From: Crossiella equi
Lineage (GTDB): Bacteria > Actinomycetota > Actinomycetes > Mycobacteriales > Pseudonocardiaceae
NCBI RefSeq assembly: GCF_017876755.1
Contig: NZ_JAGIOO010000001.1
Coordinates: forward strand, 4,573,786 to 4,637,785
DNA: 64,000 nt
Direction: 5' to 3'
Positions 8,317-16,823 of this stretch are shown in pieces. The position numbers and the translations under genes are program-made. The notes under the pieces were generated by a model, which was not told the origin of the DNA, made no database searches, and saw only the letters and a program-made list of their open reading frames with translations. Each line of letters opens with the position of its first letter. Within the stretch, counting starts at the first letter, position 1.

Positions 8317-9414
8317 ATGTCCTTCGACCTCACCGCCGACACCGCCGCCCTGGCCTCGGCCACTTCGGACCTGGCCCGCCTGCTGCCCGGCCGGGTGCTC
8401 GACCCGGTGCTGGCGGGCGTGCTGCTCACCGCGGACGAGCACGGTGTGGTGCTGGCGGGCACCGACCGCGAGCGCGGCGTGCGGCTGGCCGCCCCGGCGC
8501 TCACGCACACCGACGGGCGGGTGCTGGTCCCGGCGAAGCCGCTGGCCGAGACGCTGGCCGCGCTGGGCTCGCCGGAGGTGCGGCTGGTGGTGGAGGGCAG
8601 CAGGCTGGCCGTGCGCACGCCCGGCGCGCGGTTCGCGTTGCCGCTGCTGGAGGCCGACAGTCACCCCGGCGTGGCGGAGCCGCCCGCCGCCTCGGGCAGC
8701 GTGCGGGGCGCCGACCTGCACGCGGCCGTCCCGGCGGTGGCCTCGGCGGCCAGCCGGGACGACGCGCTGCCGGTGTTCACCGGGGTGCGGCTGCGGGCCA
8801 AGCACGGGCGGCTGGTCGCGGTGGCCACCGACCGCTACCGCATGGCCGCCGCCGACCTGCCCTGGCTCGCGGTGGACGAGGGGCTGGACGTGCTGATCCC
8901 GGGCGCGCTTTTCACCGAGGTGGCCAGGCAGGCGCGCGGCGCGGACCGGGTCACCGTGCACGCCGACACCGACCGGGCCGCGTTGACCTGGGGCGGGACC
9001 ACCGTGGTCACCTCGGTGCTGGCGCACGGGCTGCCCGATGAGGACAAGCTCTTCCCCACCGAGGCCGAGTGCTCGCTCACCCTGTCCGGCGCGGCGCTGG
9101 CCGGGGCGGTGCGCCGGGTCGCGCCCTACGCCGGTACCCGGGGCGTGCTCACGATCGAGGCCGGGGACGCCGAGCTGCGCGTGCGCGGGGAGGACCCGCA
9201 GGCGGGCGAGGCCGAGGAGGTGGTGAAGGCCACCGTGCAGGGCGGCCGGGTCACCCGTGCCTACCAGGCCAGGTACCTGCTGGAGACGCTGCGCTGGTTC
9301 GGCGAGCAGGAGGTGCGCGTGGACGTGCAGCCGGGCATCCGGGGCACCATGTTCAGCGCCCCGGAGGCCACCGGCGTGCGGCTGCGCTACCTGGTCGTAC
9401 CGCTGCGCAGGTAG
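8317..9414 (+). CDS. DNA polymerase III beta sliding clamp paralogue (DnaN-like)
   Basis: A 365-residue protein with the length and three-domain layout of the beta clamp. Each ~120-residue repeat shows the expected beta-rich pattern: VLAGVLLTADEHGVVLAGTDRE in domain 1 is typical, as are PVFTGVRLRAKHGRLVAVATDRYRMA in domain 2 and a C-terminus ending RYLVVPLRR where replicative clamps end close to YLLMPMRL. The replicative dnaN normally sits beside dnaA at the origin; here no replication-initiation gene is near, so this is an accessory paralogue. It could load onto DNA with another polymerase or have lost clamp function. Its stop overlaps the convergent hydrolase by 28 bases. Confidence 0.82.
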   Translation: MSFDLTADTAALASATSDLARLLPGRVLDPVLAGVLLTADEHGVVLAGTDRERGVRLAAPALTHTDGRVLVPAKPLAETLAALGSPEVRLVVEGSRLAVRTPGARFALPLLEADSHPGVAEPPAASGSVRGADLHAAVPAVASAASRDDALPVFTGVRLRAKHGRLVAVATDRYRMAAADLPWLAVDEGLDVLIPGALFTEVARQARGADRVTVHADTDRAALTWGGTTVVTSVLAHGLPDEDKLFPTEAECSLTLSGAALAGAVRRVAPYAGTRGVLTIEAGDAELRVRGEDPQAGEAEEVVKATVQGGRVTRAYQARYLLETLRWFGEQEVRVDVQPGIRGTMFSAPEATGVRLRYLVVPLRR

Positions 9415-10178
9415 GCCAGCTGGGCCTCCACCGACCACTCGGCCGCGCCCCACAGGGACGGGTCGACATCGGCGTAGACCAGCTCCACCACCTGGCGGGT
9501 GGTGGCGTCCGCGCCCAGCCGGGCCAGGGCCCCGCGCACCTGGTCCAGCCGCTGCTCGCGGTGGGCCAGGTAGTACCGGGCGACCTGCACCAGGTCCGGC
9601 AGCTCGGGGCCGTGGCCGGGCAGCACCGTGGTGCCCTCCGGGAACTCGACGAGCCGCCGCAGCGAGTCCAGGTACGGGCCGAGCGCGCCGTCCGGGTAGG
9701 CCACGATCGTGGTGCCGCGGCCGAGGATGGTGTCGCCGGTCAGCAGCGAGCTCTCGCCCTCGACGCGCAGGCAGACCGAGTCGGCGGTGTGGCCGGGGGT
9801 GAACAGCACGTGCAGGCGCAGGCCCGCCGCCTCGACCACCTGCCCCTCGGTGAGCGTGCCGCCGCCGTTGTGCCGGTGCGCCGGGTCGATGGCGTGCACG
9901 GGGGCGCCGGTCAGCTCGGCGAAGCGCGCCGCGCCGCCGGTGTGGTCGCCGTGGTTGTGCGTGATCAGGACCTGGCTGACCGGGCCCTGCCCGGCCACCA
10001 GGGCCAGGTGCGCCTCGTCGTCCGGCCCCGGGTCGACCACCACGCAGTCCGGGGCACCGGGTGCGCGCAGCACCCAGGTGTTCGTGCCGTCCAGGGTCAT
10101 GATGTTCGGGTTGTCGCACAGCACCACGGCCGCGCGCTCGGTGACCTGGCGGAGCTGCCCGTAGGCGGGGGGTGTCAT
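9387..10178 (-). CDS. Metallo-beta-lactamase-fold hydrolase
   Basis: Cytoplasmic MBL-fold hydrolase of 263 residues. The metal-binding motif HNHGDH (THNHGDHTGG) is intact, with later ligands in FTPGHTADS, LLTGDT and LPGHGP. A C-terminal helical extension of about 80 residues is typical of the RNase-Z-like LACTB2 subgroup. The neighbourhood matches mycobacterial Rv3677c, which lies close to crp. Substrate unknown; a thioester or small RNA are the family options. ATG overlaps the stop of the upstream NUDIX gene by four bases, so the two are co-translated. Confidence 0.88.
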   Translation of the reverse strand: MTPPAYGQLRQVTERAAVVLCDNPNIMTLDGTNTWVLRAPGAPDCVVVDPGPDDEAHLALVAGQGPVSQVLITHNHGDHTGGAARFAELTGAPVHAIDPAHRHNGGGTLTEGQVVEAAGLRLHVLFTPGHTADSVCLRVEGESSLLTGDTILGRGTTIVAYPDGALGPYLDSLRRLVEFPEGTTVLPGHGPELPDLVQVARYYLAHREQRLDQVRGALARLGADATTRQVVELVYADVDPSLWGAAEWSVEAQLAYLRSGTTR

Positions 10179-11008
10179 GACGCCTCCGGGTAGTCCTCGT
10201 CGCCGGGCAGGGCGACCCGGTGCGCACCGTCGGCGCGCCGCACCACCCTCGGGGTGATCTTGGTGATCTCCCGCTCGGCCGCCAGCAGCTCCGCGACCGT
10301 GCGGTGCTCGCCCAGCTGGGACAGCGTGACCCAGGTGGGCGGCATGAGCATGCTGTGCCCCTGCGCCCAGTCCTCGATGGCCTCGGCCGGACGGCGCCAC
10401 GAGGCGTGGTCGGCCTCGGTGGTGGTGCCGTCGGCGCGCTGGCCCTGCGGCAGGGCGGCCAGGAAGAAGCGCGTGTCGTAGCGCCGGGGCTCCTCCGGCG
10501 GCGTCACCCAGTTGCCCAGCGGCCGCAGCAGGTCGGCGCGCAGCACCAGGCCGGTCTCGGTGAGGAACTCGGCCAGGGACAGCTTGCGGTCGACCAGCTC
10601 CTGGCGGGCCTGCGCGTAGGGCCGGGTGTCGGAGACGATGCCGTCGGCGTCCGGCCCGGCGAGCAGCACGCCCGCCTCCTCGAAGGTCTCCCGCACCGCC
10701 GCGCACACCAGCGCGCGGGCCAGCTCGGTCGAACAGCCGAACCGCTGCGCCCACCACGCGGGTGTGGGCCCGGCCCAGGCCACGGAGGCATCGGCGTCCC
10801 GCTGGTCCACACCCCCGCCGGGGAAGACGGTCATGCCCCCGGCGAAGGCCATGCCAAGCACGCGGCGCAGCAGGAACACCTCGGCACCCTCGGCCGTGTC
10901 GCGCACCAGGGCGACGGTGGCCGAGTCACGCGGGACGGCGGGCACCGCGGGTGGCTCGTCCGGCACGAACCCCTTCGGCAGGACCATCCGTTCGGGCAGT
11001 TGAGGCAT
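10175..11008 (-). CDS. NUDIX hydrolase with interrupted NUDIX box (NUDT19-like)
   Basis: Protein of 277 residues with a NUDIX domain whose signature is split. FPGGGVDQRD appears near residue 60, and the catalytic helix (AAVRETFEEAGVL) comes some 40 residues later, separated by a Trp-rich insertion. Such an insertion inside the NUDIX box is characteristic of the NUDT19/RP2p group, which includes CoA diphosphatases. The catalytic RETFEEAG core is complete. ATG 11008 is chosen because TAATGT lies seven bases upstream (leaderless pattern) and the encoded protein begins MPQLPERM. It is coupled to the metallo-beta-lactamase-fold gene and divergent from the membrane protein at 11032. Confidence 0.85.
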   Translation of the reverse strand: MPQLPERMVLPKGFVPDEPPAVPAVPRDSATVALVRDTAEGAEVFLLRRVLGMAFAGGMTVFPGGGVDQRDADASVAWAGPTPAWWAQRFGCSTELARALVCAAVRETFEEAGVLLAGPDADGIVSDTRPYAQARQELVDRKLSLAEFLTETGLVLRADLLRPLGNWVTPPEEPRRYDTRFFLAALPQGQRADGTTTEADHASWRRPAEAIEDWAQGHSMLMPPTWVTLSQLGEHRTVAELLAAEREITKITPRVVRRADGAHRVALPGDEDYPEAS

Positions 11009-11015
11009 GCGATCC

Positions 11016-11025
11016 ACATTAGGAC
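11016..11025. promoter_or_regulatory. Overlapping divergent -10 boxes
   Basis: On the minus strand TAATGT (11021-11016) precedes the NUDIX ATG by seven bases. On the plus strand TAGGAC (11020-11025) precedes ATG 11032 by six. The two boxes share two bases, so the divergent promoters should exclude one another. Confidence 0.5.
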
Positions 11026-11031
11026 GGGAAG

Positions 11032-11496
11032 ATGTGCGGCGTGAGTGTGCCGAACGTCCCATCCCAGCCGCCGGATGTCCGCCTGCCCCGGTCGCGTGTG
11101 GTGGGCTGCGTGGCCAAGCTCGGCCTGGCCCTGCTCGGCGCGGTGTTCGGCACCGTGCTGACCGCTCTGGTGGCCCTGGCCCTGTTCCTGCCGGTGCGCC
11201 AGACCGTGGCCACCCAGGTGCCGCCGACCGCGGTCGCCGAAGCCGGGGGCTACGCCGGGTACGCGCTCGCGGTGAAGCGCGTCGGCACCTTCGTGGCCAG
11301 GGGCGGTGACTACGAGGTGTGGTTGGGCCGCCGCCAGGGCGAGGACGTGCCGCGCGGGCACGTGGTGCCGGTGCCGCGCGGCTGGCAGGCGCAGAAGAGC
11401 GTCACCGCACGTTGGGGGGCTGAACGGGTGGTGCTGGAGTTCGCGGGCGGCGGACGCGTCGAAGTTCCGGTGCAGCTGATCCGCGATACGCGCTGA
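11032..11496 (+). CDS. Hypothetical single-pass membrane protein
   Basis: Unrecognised protein of 154 residues. A Pro-rich N-terminus precedes one long hydrophobic helix at about residues 28-52 (ALLGAVFGTVLTALVALALF). The remaining ~100 residues are hydrophilic and beta-prone, probably extracytoplasmic. GTG 11041 is an alternative start. It is followed 21 bases later by the oxidoreductase gene on the same strand. No function can be assigned. Confidence 0.65.
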   Translation: MCGVSVPNVPSQPPDVRLPRSRVVGCVAKLGLALLGAVFGTVLTALVALALFLPVRQTVATQVPPTAVAEAGGYAGYALAVKRVGTFVARGGDYEVWLGRRQGEDVPRGHVVPVPRGWQAQKSVTARWGAERVVLEFAGGGRVEVPVQLIRDTR

Positions 11497-11517
11497 AACC
11501 GGGCAGGATGTTCCACC

Positions 11518-12414
11518 GTGGACGAACAGCTGAAGATCGGCTTGGTCGGTGCGGGCCCCTGGGCCCGGAACGTGCACGGGCCAGGCATCGCGGACCACCC
11601 CGGCACGCGGCTGGTCTCCGTGTGGGCCAGGCGCCGGGCGGCGGCGGAGGAGGTGGCCCAGCCACTCGGCGCCGAGGTCGCGGGCTCCTTCGCCGAGCTT
11701 CTGTCCACTGTGGACGCGGTCGCGTTCGCGGTACCCCCGGCGGTCCAGGGTGAGCTGGCCCTGGAGGCTGCCCGCGCGGGCAAGCACCTGGTGCTGGAGA
11801 AGCCGGTCGCGGGCACCGTGGACCAGGCGGCGCGGCTGGCCGATCAGGTGGACGCGCGCGGGCTGGTCTCGCTGCTGCTGCTCACCCGCCGCTACTCCCC
11901 CGAGGTCCGCGACTGGCTGGCCGAGCTGCACCGGCTCGGCGGCTGGACCGGCGGCTCGGTGCGCTGGCTGACCGGCGCGGTGCTGGGCGGCCCGTACTCG
12001 GCCTCGCCGTGGCGGCAGAGCGACGGCGCGGTGCTGGACATCGGCCCGCACGCCATCGACCTGCTGGACGCCGCGCTGGGCCCGGTCACCGACGTGCTGG
12101 CCGCGCACCGGGGCGCCGACGACCTGTGCCACCTGGTGCTGGGCCACGAGGGCGGGGCGAGCAGCACGCTCACCCTGTCGCTGCGCCTGCCCATCCAGCC
12201 GGGCGTGGTGGAGATCGCGGTCTACGGCCAGCACGGCCACCGGGCGCTGGGCAGCGGCGGGTTCACCGCCCAGGACTGCTTCACCGCCCTGCTGGACGAG
12301 TTCCTCGCCATGGTGGACAGCGGCACCACGAGCCACCCCTGCGATGTGCGGCGGGGCCTGCACCTGCAACGGGTGCTCGCCGACATCACCGGCCGGTCCG
12401 GGTGGACCGCCTGA
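11518..12414 (+). CDS. Gfo/Idh/MocA-family NAD(P)-dependent oxidoreductase
   Basis: Dehydrogenase of 298 residues with a Rossmann fold starting KIGLVGAGPWARN and the family's EKP motif (LVLEKPVAG), whose lysine takes part in catalysis. The C-terminal alpha/beta substrate domain includes DIGPHAIDLLDAAL, the usual His-bearing helix. Family members oxidise or reduce sugars, inositols and related polyols; the substrate is not evident. The protein is shorter than typical (330-380 residues). It ends three bases before the TPR-type gene, suggesting a two-gene unit. The start is GTG 11518. Confidence 0.88.
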   Translation: MDEQLKIGLVGAGPWARNVHGPGIADHPGTRLVSVWARRRAAAEEVAQPLGAEVAGSFAELLSTVDAVAFAVPPAVQGELALEAARAGKHLVLEKPVAGTVDQAARLADQVDARGLVSLLLLTRRYSPEVRDWLAELHRLGGWTGGSVRWLTGAVLGGPYSASPWRQSDGAVLDIGPHAIDLLDAALGPVTDVLAAHRGADDLCHLVLGHEGGASSTLTLSLRLPIQPGVVEIAVYGQHGHRALGSGGFTAQDCFTALLDEFLAMVDSGTTSHPCDVRRGLHLQRVLADITGRSGWTA

Positions 12415-12417
12415 GCC

Positions 12418-13680
12418 ATGACGGCACGACCAGACCAAGGGAGCCAGGTGTCGGTACCGCCGACAGACCCGATGGCGAGTCCCCTGTTCGCCTACCGGAT
12501 CGACCCGGAGACGCTGTGGGAGCACTCGGACGACCCGGCCGCGCTGACCGCCTGGCTGACCACGGCCGCCGCGCAGCCCGTGCCCGGCAACCCGGCGGTG
12601 GCCCGGCAGCACCACACCATGATCGGGGTGGCCGCCCGCATCCTGCGTCGCCTGGACCTGGCCGAACACCACCTGTCCACCGCGCTGCGGCTGGCCGAGG
12701 AGCACGGTCCGGCCGCCTCCGAGGTGCTGGCCCGCAGCAGGCTCGCGCACGTGTTGCAGTGGCAGGGCCGCCACGCGGAGGCGATCGCCGAGTTCGACCG
12801 GTGCCTGGTGGACGGCAGCCGCACCCCGGAGCTGGGCACGCACTTCCACTTCATCTTCCAGCACGCCGGGCAGTGCTACTACGACGCGGGCGAGTGGGCG
12901 GCGGCGCGGCACTGCTTCGCCACCGCGCTGCGGCTGCGCGGCGGCGCCCAGGAGCCCGGTGACCCGCAGCTGTGGGCGTGGGAGGCCACCGACTCGGTGC
13001 TCACCGCGCGGGCGGTGGAGCGGCAGCTGAACCGGCTGCTCACCGCCGTCTACCAGGCCGCGGCCGAGCGGGGCGGGGCCGAGGTGACCACCGCGCACGG
13101 CCTGCCCGAGGGCGGTGAGCTGCTGCTGGAGCTGCGCACGCTGCTGCTGTCCGGCCCGGTGCTGCTGCCCGTGGTGCGGGCGATCCACCGGCAGGTGCCG
13201 GACCTGGACCTGGCGCTGGACCACCTGGCGGAGGAGGGCTGGCTGGCCCGGCAGGGCCGGGCGGTGCTGGCCACCGCGCGCTGCCGGGCAATGCTGGCCG
13301 AGGTGGTCGAGGTCGTCGACCGGACCGCGGGCGAGCTGTGGCCCGCGCCCGGGAAAGCGCTGACCGGGGTGGACCTCGCGGTTGGCGGGGCGGTCGGCAC
13401 CTCCGACGGCGCCGCCTTCGACGCCTGGGTGGGTGCCCGGTACGCGCGCACCGAGTCCGCGCGGCTGGTCGACGGGCTGTGCGCGCTGCGCTACCACCGG
13501 GCCGACGTGTCGGCCGCGGCCTGGGAGGCCGAGGGGCTGGCCCCCTGCCAGGGCCGGGGCGAGGACCCGGCGTGGCGGCGGGCGGAGGTGCGGGCGGACC
13601 GGATGGCCGCGCGCCCGTACCGGCTGCTGGCCCGTGACCAGCGCGCGGCGCTGGTCGAGGCGCTTACCACACTGCCCTGA
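12418..13680 (+). CDS. TPR-like protein with C-terminal winged-helix-like region
   Basis: Protein of 420 residues with two unlike halves. Residues ~50-185 are helical repeats resembling tetratricopeptide units (AEHHLSTALRLAEEHG, SRLAHVLQWQGRHAEAIAEF, AGQCYYDAGEWAAARHCF). Residues ~225-300 read like a winged helix of MarR type (LLLSGPVLLPVVRAIHRQ, LDLALDHLAEEGWLARQ). The last ~100 residues resemble the helical tail seen in some actinobacterial proteins annotated as helix-turn-helix domain-containing (LCALRYHRADVSAAAW, ADRMAARPYRLL). A DNA-binding or partner-sensing role is possible but unproven. It starts three bases after the oxidoreductase stop. Confidence 0.7.
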   Translation: MTARPDQGSQVSVPPTDPMASPLFAYRIDPETLWEHSDDPAALTAWLTTAAAQPVPGNPAVARQHHTMIGVAARILRRLDLAEHHLSTALRLAEEHGPAASEVLARSRLAHVLQWQGRHAEAIAEFDRCLVDGSRTPELGTHFHFIFQHAGQCYYDAGEWAAARHCFATALRLRGGAQEPGDPQLWAWEATDSVLTARAVERQLNRLLTAVYQAAAERGGAEVTTAHGLPEGGELLLELRTLLLSGPVLLPVVRAIHRQVPDLDLALDHLAEEGWLARQGRAVLATARCRAMLAEVVEVVDRTAGELWPAPGKALTGVDLAVGGAVGTSDGAAFDAWVGARYARTESARLVDGLCALRYHRADVSAAAWEAEGLAPCQGRGEDPAWRRAEVRADRMAARPYRLLARDQRAALVEALTTLP

Positions 13681-13728
13681 CCGACTGCTGGCGCCGCCCG
13701 GCCGGGCCGGGCGGCGCCAGGTCAGGAC

Positions 13729-14187
13729 TCAGGCGACCTCGACGGTGATCTCCACCTCGACCGGGGCGCCCAGCGGCAGCTCGGCCACGCCGACGGCGGA
13801 CCGGGCGTGGATGCCCGCCTCGCCCAGGACCTCACCGAGCAGCTCGGAGGCCCCGTTGATCACGGCGGGCTGGCCGGTGAAGCCCTCGGCGGAGGCGACG
13901 AAGCCGACCACCTTCACCACGCGCACCACGCTGTCCAGCGGGACCAGTGAGTTCACCGCGGCCAGCGCGTTGAGCGCACAGGTCGCGGCCAGCTTCTTGG
14001 CCTCCTCGGGGCTCACGTCGCCACCAACCTTGCCGGTGGCCGCGAGCTGGCCGTTGACCATGGGCAGCTGGCCGGAGGTGAAGACGAGCGACCCGCTGCG
14101 CACGGCGGGCACGTAGGCGGCGACCGGCGCGGCCACCGGCGGCAGTTCGAGGCCGAGCTCGGCCAGGCGCTGCGTGACGTCGGCCAT
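13729..14187 (-). CDS. RidA family (YjgF/YER057c/UK114) protein
   Basis: Small trimeric-type protein of 152 residues in the RidA superfamily, whose best-known members hydrolyse reactive enamine/imine intermediates from PLP enzymes. Family features are LVFTSGQLPMVNGQL, the helix CALNALAAVNSLV and the conserved C-terminal ELPLGAPVEVEITVEV. The catalytic Arg of canonical RidA is not obvious, so it may belong to a non-deaminating subgroup. It follows the DUF4177-like gene by three bases on the minus strand, the order also seen near mycobacterial whiB4. Confidence 0.88.
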   Translation of the reverse strand: MADVTQRLAELGLELPPVAAPVAAYVPAVRSGSLVFTSGQLPMVNGQLAATGKVGGDVSPEEAKKLAATCALNALAAVNSLVPLDSVVRVVKVVGFVASAEGFTGQPAVINGASELLGEVLGEAGIHARSAVGVAELPLGAPVEVEITVEVA

Positions 14188-14190
14188 GGC

Positions 14191-14349
14191 TCAGGCGTCC
14201 TTCGGGCGCTTCAGGAAGGCGATCAGCTGCTCGCCGGTCGGGCCGGGCTGCACGGAGACCAGCTCCCAGCCGTCGGCACCCCACTGGTCGAGGATCTGCT
14301 TGGTCGCGTGCGTCAGCAGCGGCACCGTGGCGTACTCCCACTTCGTCAT
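14191..14349 (-). CDS. Small DUF4177-like protein
   Basis: Protein of 52 residues, below the usual ORF size limit. It begins MTKWEYATVPL and contains GADGWELVSVQ, the pattern of the DUF4177 family, then ends FLKRPKDA. TAGGCT lies seven bases upstream of its ATG, suggesting a leaderless transcript. The ridA gene follows after three bases, so the two form an operon. Codon third positions are nearly all G or C, as in neighbouring genes. Function unknown. Confidence 0.8.
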   Translation of the reverse strand: MTKWEYATVPLLTHATKQILDQWGADGWELVSVQPGPTGEQLIAFLKRPKDA

Positions 14350-14402
14350 GGGGAGCAGCCTAATGCTGGGTCGCGGAGGGGCTCAGGGGCTACCGTGATC
14401 AC

Positions 14403-14654
14403 GTGGAGACTTGGCGCATCACCGCGACGGTGCTGTTCGTCGTCGGCGGGCTGATCCTGACCCTGGTGGCGATGGCGCAGGTCCGGGACCGCAAGCACAC
14501 CTCGCAGGCCGCGGTGGTGCAGGCCGGGCTGATCTCGGTGGCGGTGGTCGCGGTGCTCGCGATCCTGGTGGCCACCCTGCTGAGCTCCACCTGGGCGTGG
14601 GCGCTGGTGGCCGCGGAGGCCATCGCCGTGCTGTTCCTCATGCTCGCGGGGTGA
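14403..14654 (+). CDS. Small two- to three-helix membrane protein
   Basis: Protein of 83 residues that is almost entirely hydrophobic: helices at about residues 6-25, 38-58 and possibly 62-82, with a short basic loop (QVRDRKHTSQ) between the first two. The GTG start is six bases behind TACCGT, a leaderless pattern. It ends 40 bases before the first ArsA-like ATPase gene on the same strand. No function is recognised. Confidence 0.65.
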   Translation: METWRITATVLFVVGGLILTLVAMAQVRDRKHTSQAAVVQAGLISVAVVAVLAILVATLLSSTWAWALVAAEAIAVLFLMLAG

Positions 14655-14694
14655 AAGCCCGCACGACCGCCGGAACCGACCTAGGCTGATCACC

Positions 14695-15687
14695 GTGATG
14701 GCCTGGACCGAGGAGCTGAGCCGCGCCCGGTTGCACATAGTCACCGGCAAGGGCGGCACCGGCAAGACGACGATCGCGGCCGCGCTGGCCCTGGCACTGG
14801 CCAGTGGCGGACGGCGCGTGCTGCTGGTCGAGGTCGAGGGCAGGCAGGGCATCGCGCAGGTCTTCGACCACGCGCCCCTGCCGTACTCCGAGGAGCGCAT
14901 CGCGGCCGCCCCGGGCGGCGGCGAGGTGCGCGCGCTCGCGGTGGACGCCGAGGCGGCGCTGCTGGAGTACCTGGACATGTTCTACAACCTGGGCTTCGCC
15001 GGGCGCACGCTGCGGCGCATGGGCGCGATCGAGTTCGCCACCACGCTCGCGCCCGGCCTGCGGGACGTGCTGCTCACCGGCAAGATCAAGGAGTGCGTCG
15101 GCCGCACCGGCGAGGGCGGGCGGCACGCCTACGACGCGGTGGTGGTCGACGCCCCGCCGACCGGTCGCGTGGTCAAGTTCCTCGACGTCACCAAGGCCAT
15201 GGCCGACCTGGCGAAGGTCGGTCCGATCCGGGGTCAGAGCGAGGGCGTGGTCCGGCTGCTGCACTCCGGGGACACCGCGGTGCACCTGGTGACGCTGCTG
15301 GAGGAGATGCCGGTGCGGGAGACCATGGACGCGGTGGGCGAGCTGGACGCCGCCGACCTCCGGCCCGGCGCGGTGATCATGAACCGGGTTCGGCCGCCCC
15401 GGCTGCCCGCGCGTTCGGTCGGGGCCGCCGCCGGGGGCCGGGTGGACGCCGCGCGCATCCGCGCCGGGCTGCTCTCGGCCGGGCTCAACCTCGACGAGTC
15501 CGTGGTGGACGGCCTGGTGGACGAGACCGTGGAGCACGCGATCCGGGTGCGGGCCGAGCTGTCCGCGCGCGAGCAGCTCAGCGAGGTGGACCTGCCGGTG
15601 CTGGAGGTGCCCGACCTCAACGAGGGCGTGGACACCGCCGCGCTGTACGAGCTGTGCGAGCTGCTCCTGGAACAGGGGGTCCGGTGA
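14695..15687 (+). CDS. ArsA/GET3-family ATPase, first of a pair
   Basis: P-loop ATPase of 330 residues of the anion-transporting/GET3-like class. The deviant Walker A loop is [13 protein letters not shown], the switch I region holds [11 protein letters not shown] and switch II holds [11 protein letters not shown]. It corresponds to mycobacterial Rv3679, including [16 protein letters not shown] and [15 protein letters not shown]. Rv3679 and Rv3680 act as a pair, and no arsenite efflux gene is nearby. GTG 14695 is preferred over ATG 14698 because TAGGCT lies exactly seven bases upstream, implying a leaderless start. Its stop overlaps the second ATPase start by four bases (GTGA). Confidence 0.9.
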   Translation: MMAWTEELSRARLHIVTGKGGTGKTTIAAALALALASGGRRVLLVEVEGRQGIAQVFDHAPLPYSEERIAAAPGGGEVRALAVDAEAALLEYLDMFYNLGFAGRTLRRMGAIEFATTLAPGLRDVLLTGKIKECVGRTGEGGRHAYDAVVVDAPPTGRVVKFLDVTKAMADLAKVGPIRGQSEGVVRLLHSGDTAVHLVTLLEEMPVRETMDAVGELDAADLRPGAVIMNRVRPPRLPARSVGAAAGGRVDAARIRAGLLSAGLNLDESVVDGLVDETVEHAIRVRAELSAREQLSEVDLPVLEVPDLNEGVDTAALYELCELLLEQGVR

Positions 15688-16817
15688 ACGCGCGCCCGCC
15701 GATGCTCGACGTGGACGGGTTGCTGGACGACCCGCAGACCAAGGTCGTGGTGTGCTGCGGCTCCGGCGGGGTCGGCAAGACCACCACCGCCGCCGCGCTC
15801 GCCCTGCGCGCGGCCGAACGCGGCCGCCGCACGGTGGTGCTGACCATCGACCCGGCCCGCCGCCTGGCCCAGTCGCTGGGCCTGGGTGAGCTGGGCAACC
15901 ACCCGCGCGAGGTCACCAAGATCAGCGGCGAGGGCGGCGGCGAGCTGCACGCGATGATGCTGGACATGCGCCGCACCTTCGACGAGATGGTGCTCGCCCA
16001 CGCGGGCGAGGACCGCGCCGAGCAGATCCTGCGCAACCCCTTCTACCAGACCATCTCCTCCTCCTTCTCCGGCACGCAGGAGTACATGGCGATGGAGAAG
16101 CTGGGCCAGCTCGTGCACACCGGCGAGTGGGACCTGGTCATCGTGGACACCCCGCCGAGCCGGTCCGCGCTGGACTTCCTGGACGCGCCGCAGCGGCTGT
16201 CCACGGTGCTGGACGGCAAGATCATCCGGATGCTGTCCGCGCCCGCGCGGGCGGGCGGGCGGGGGCTGCGCCGCATCGTCGGGGCCGGGTTCGGGCTGTT
16301 CACCAAGGCCGTGTCCACGATCATCGGCGGACAGCTGCTCACCGACGCGTCGAACTTCGTGCAGGCCTTCGACAGCATGTTCGGCGGGTTCCGGCAGCGC
16401 GCGCAGGCGACCTACGAGCTGCTGCGCTCGCCGGGCACGGCCTTCCTCGTGGTGGCCGCCGCCGAGCCGGACGCGCTCCGTGAGGCGTCCTACTTCGTAG
16501 ACCGCCTTTCGGGTGAAAACATGCCACTGGCGGGTCTGGTGGCCAACCGCACCCACCCGGTGTTCGCGGACCTGCCCGCGACGCGCGCCATCGCCGCGGC
16601 CGAGGACCTCGAACGCGGTGGGTCGGCACCACTGGCGGCGGCCGTGCTGAGGCTGCACGCGGACCGGGTGGCCGTGGCGGATCGCGAGCGACGACTGCTC
16701 GCCCGCTTCACCAAGGCGCACCCGGGCGTGGCGATGATCGGCGTGCCCGCGCTGCCCACCGATGTGCACGACATCGACGGGCTGCGCGAGATCGGGTCCC
16801 GACTGGCTGGGGATTAA
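15684..16817 (+). CDS. ArsA/GET3-family ATPase, second of a pair
   Basis: P-loop ATPase of 377 residues, partner of the preceding gene. Walker A is [14 protein letters not shown], with [13 protein letters not shown] immediately after it as in ArsA/GET3 proteins, and switch [17 protein letters not shown]. The middle contains hydrophobic helical stretches ([15 protein letters not shown]) that could form the client or partner binding face. The mycobacterial equivalent is Rv3680. The two ATPases are co-translated, which supports a heteromeric complex. Client unknown; a role in handling tail-anchored or envelope proteins is only inference. Confidence 0.9.
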   Translation: MNARPPMLDVDGLLDDPQTKVVVCCGSGGVGKTTTAAALALRAAERGRRTVVLTIDPARRLAQSLGLGELGNHPREVTKISGEGGGELHAMMLDMRRTFDEMVLAHAGEDRAEQILRNPFYQTISSSFSGTQEYMAMEKLGQLVHTGEWDLVIVDTPPSRSALDFLDAPQRLSTVLDGKIIRMLSAPARAGGRGLRRIVGAGFGLFTKAVSTIIGGQLLTDASNFVQAFDSMFGGFRQRAQATYELLRSPGTAFLVVAAAEPDALREASYFVDRLSGENMPLAGLVANRTHPVFADLPATRAIAAAEDLERGGSAPLAAAVLRLHADRVAVADRERRLLARFTKAHPGVAMIGVPALPTDVHDIDGLREIGSRLAGD

Positions 16818-16823
16818 CCCAGG

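Noticed and set aside
8317-9414. Replication origin beside a beta clamp gene
   Set aside because: No dnaA, recF or gyrB and no cluster of DnaA boxes are nearby; the clamp gene is an isolated paralogue.
14695-16817. Arsenite resistance operon
   Set aside because: The ArsA-like ATPases lack companions such as arsB, arsC or arsR and match the paired Rv3679/Rv3680 type instead.
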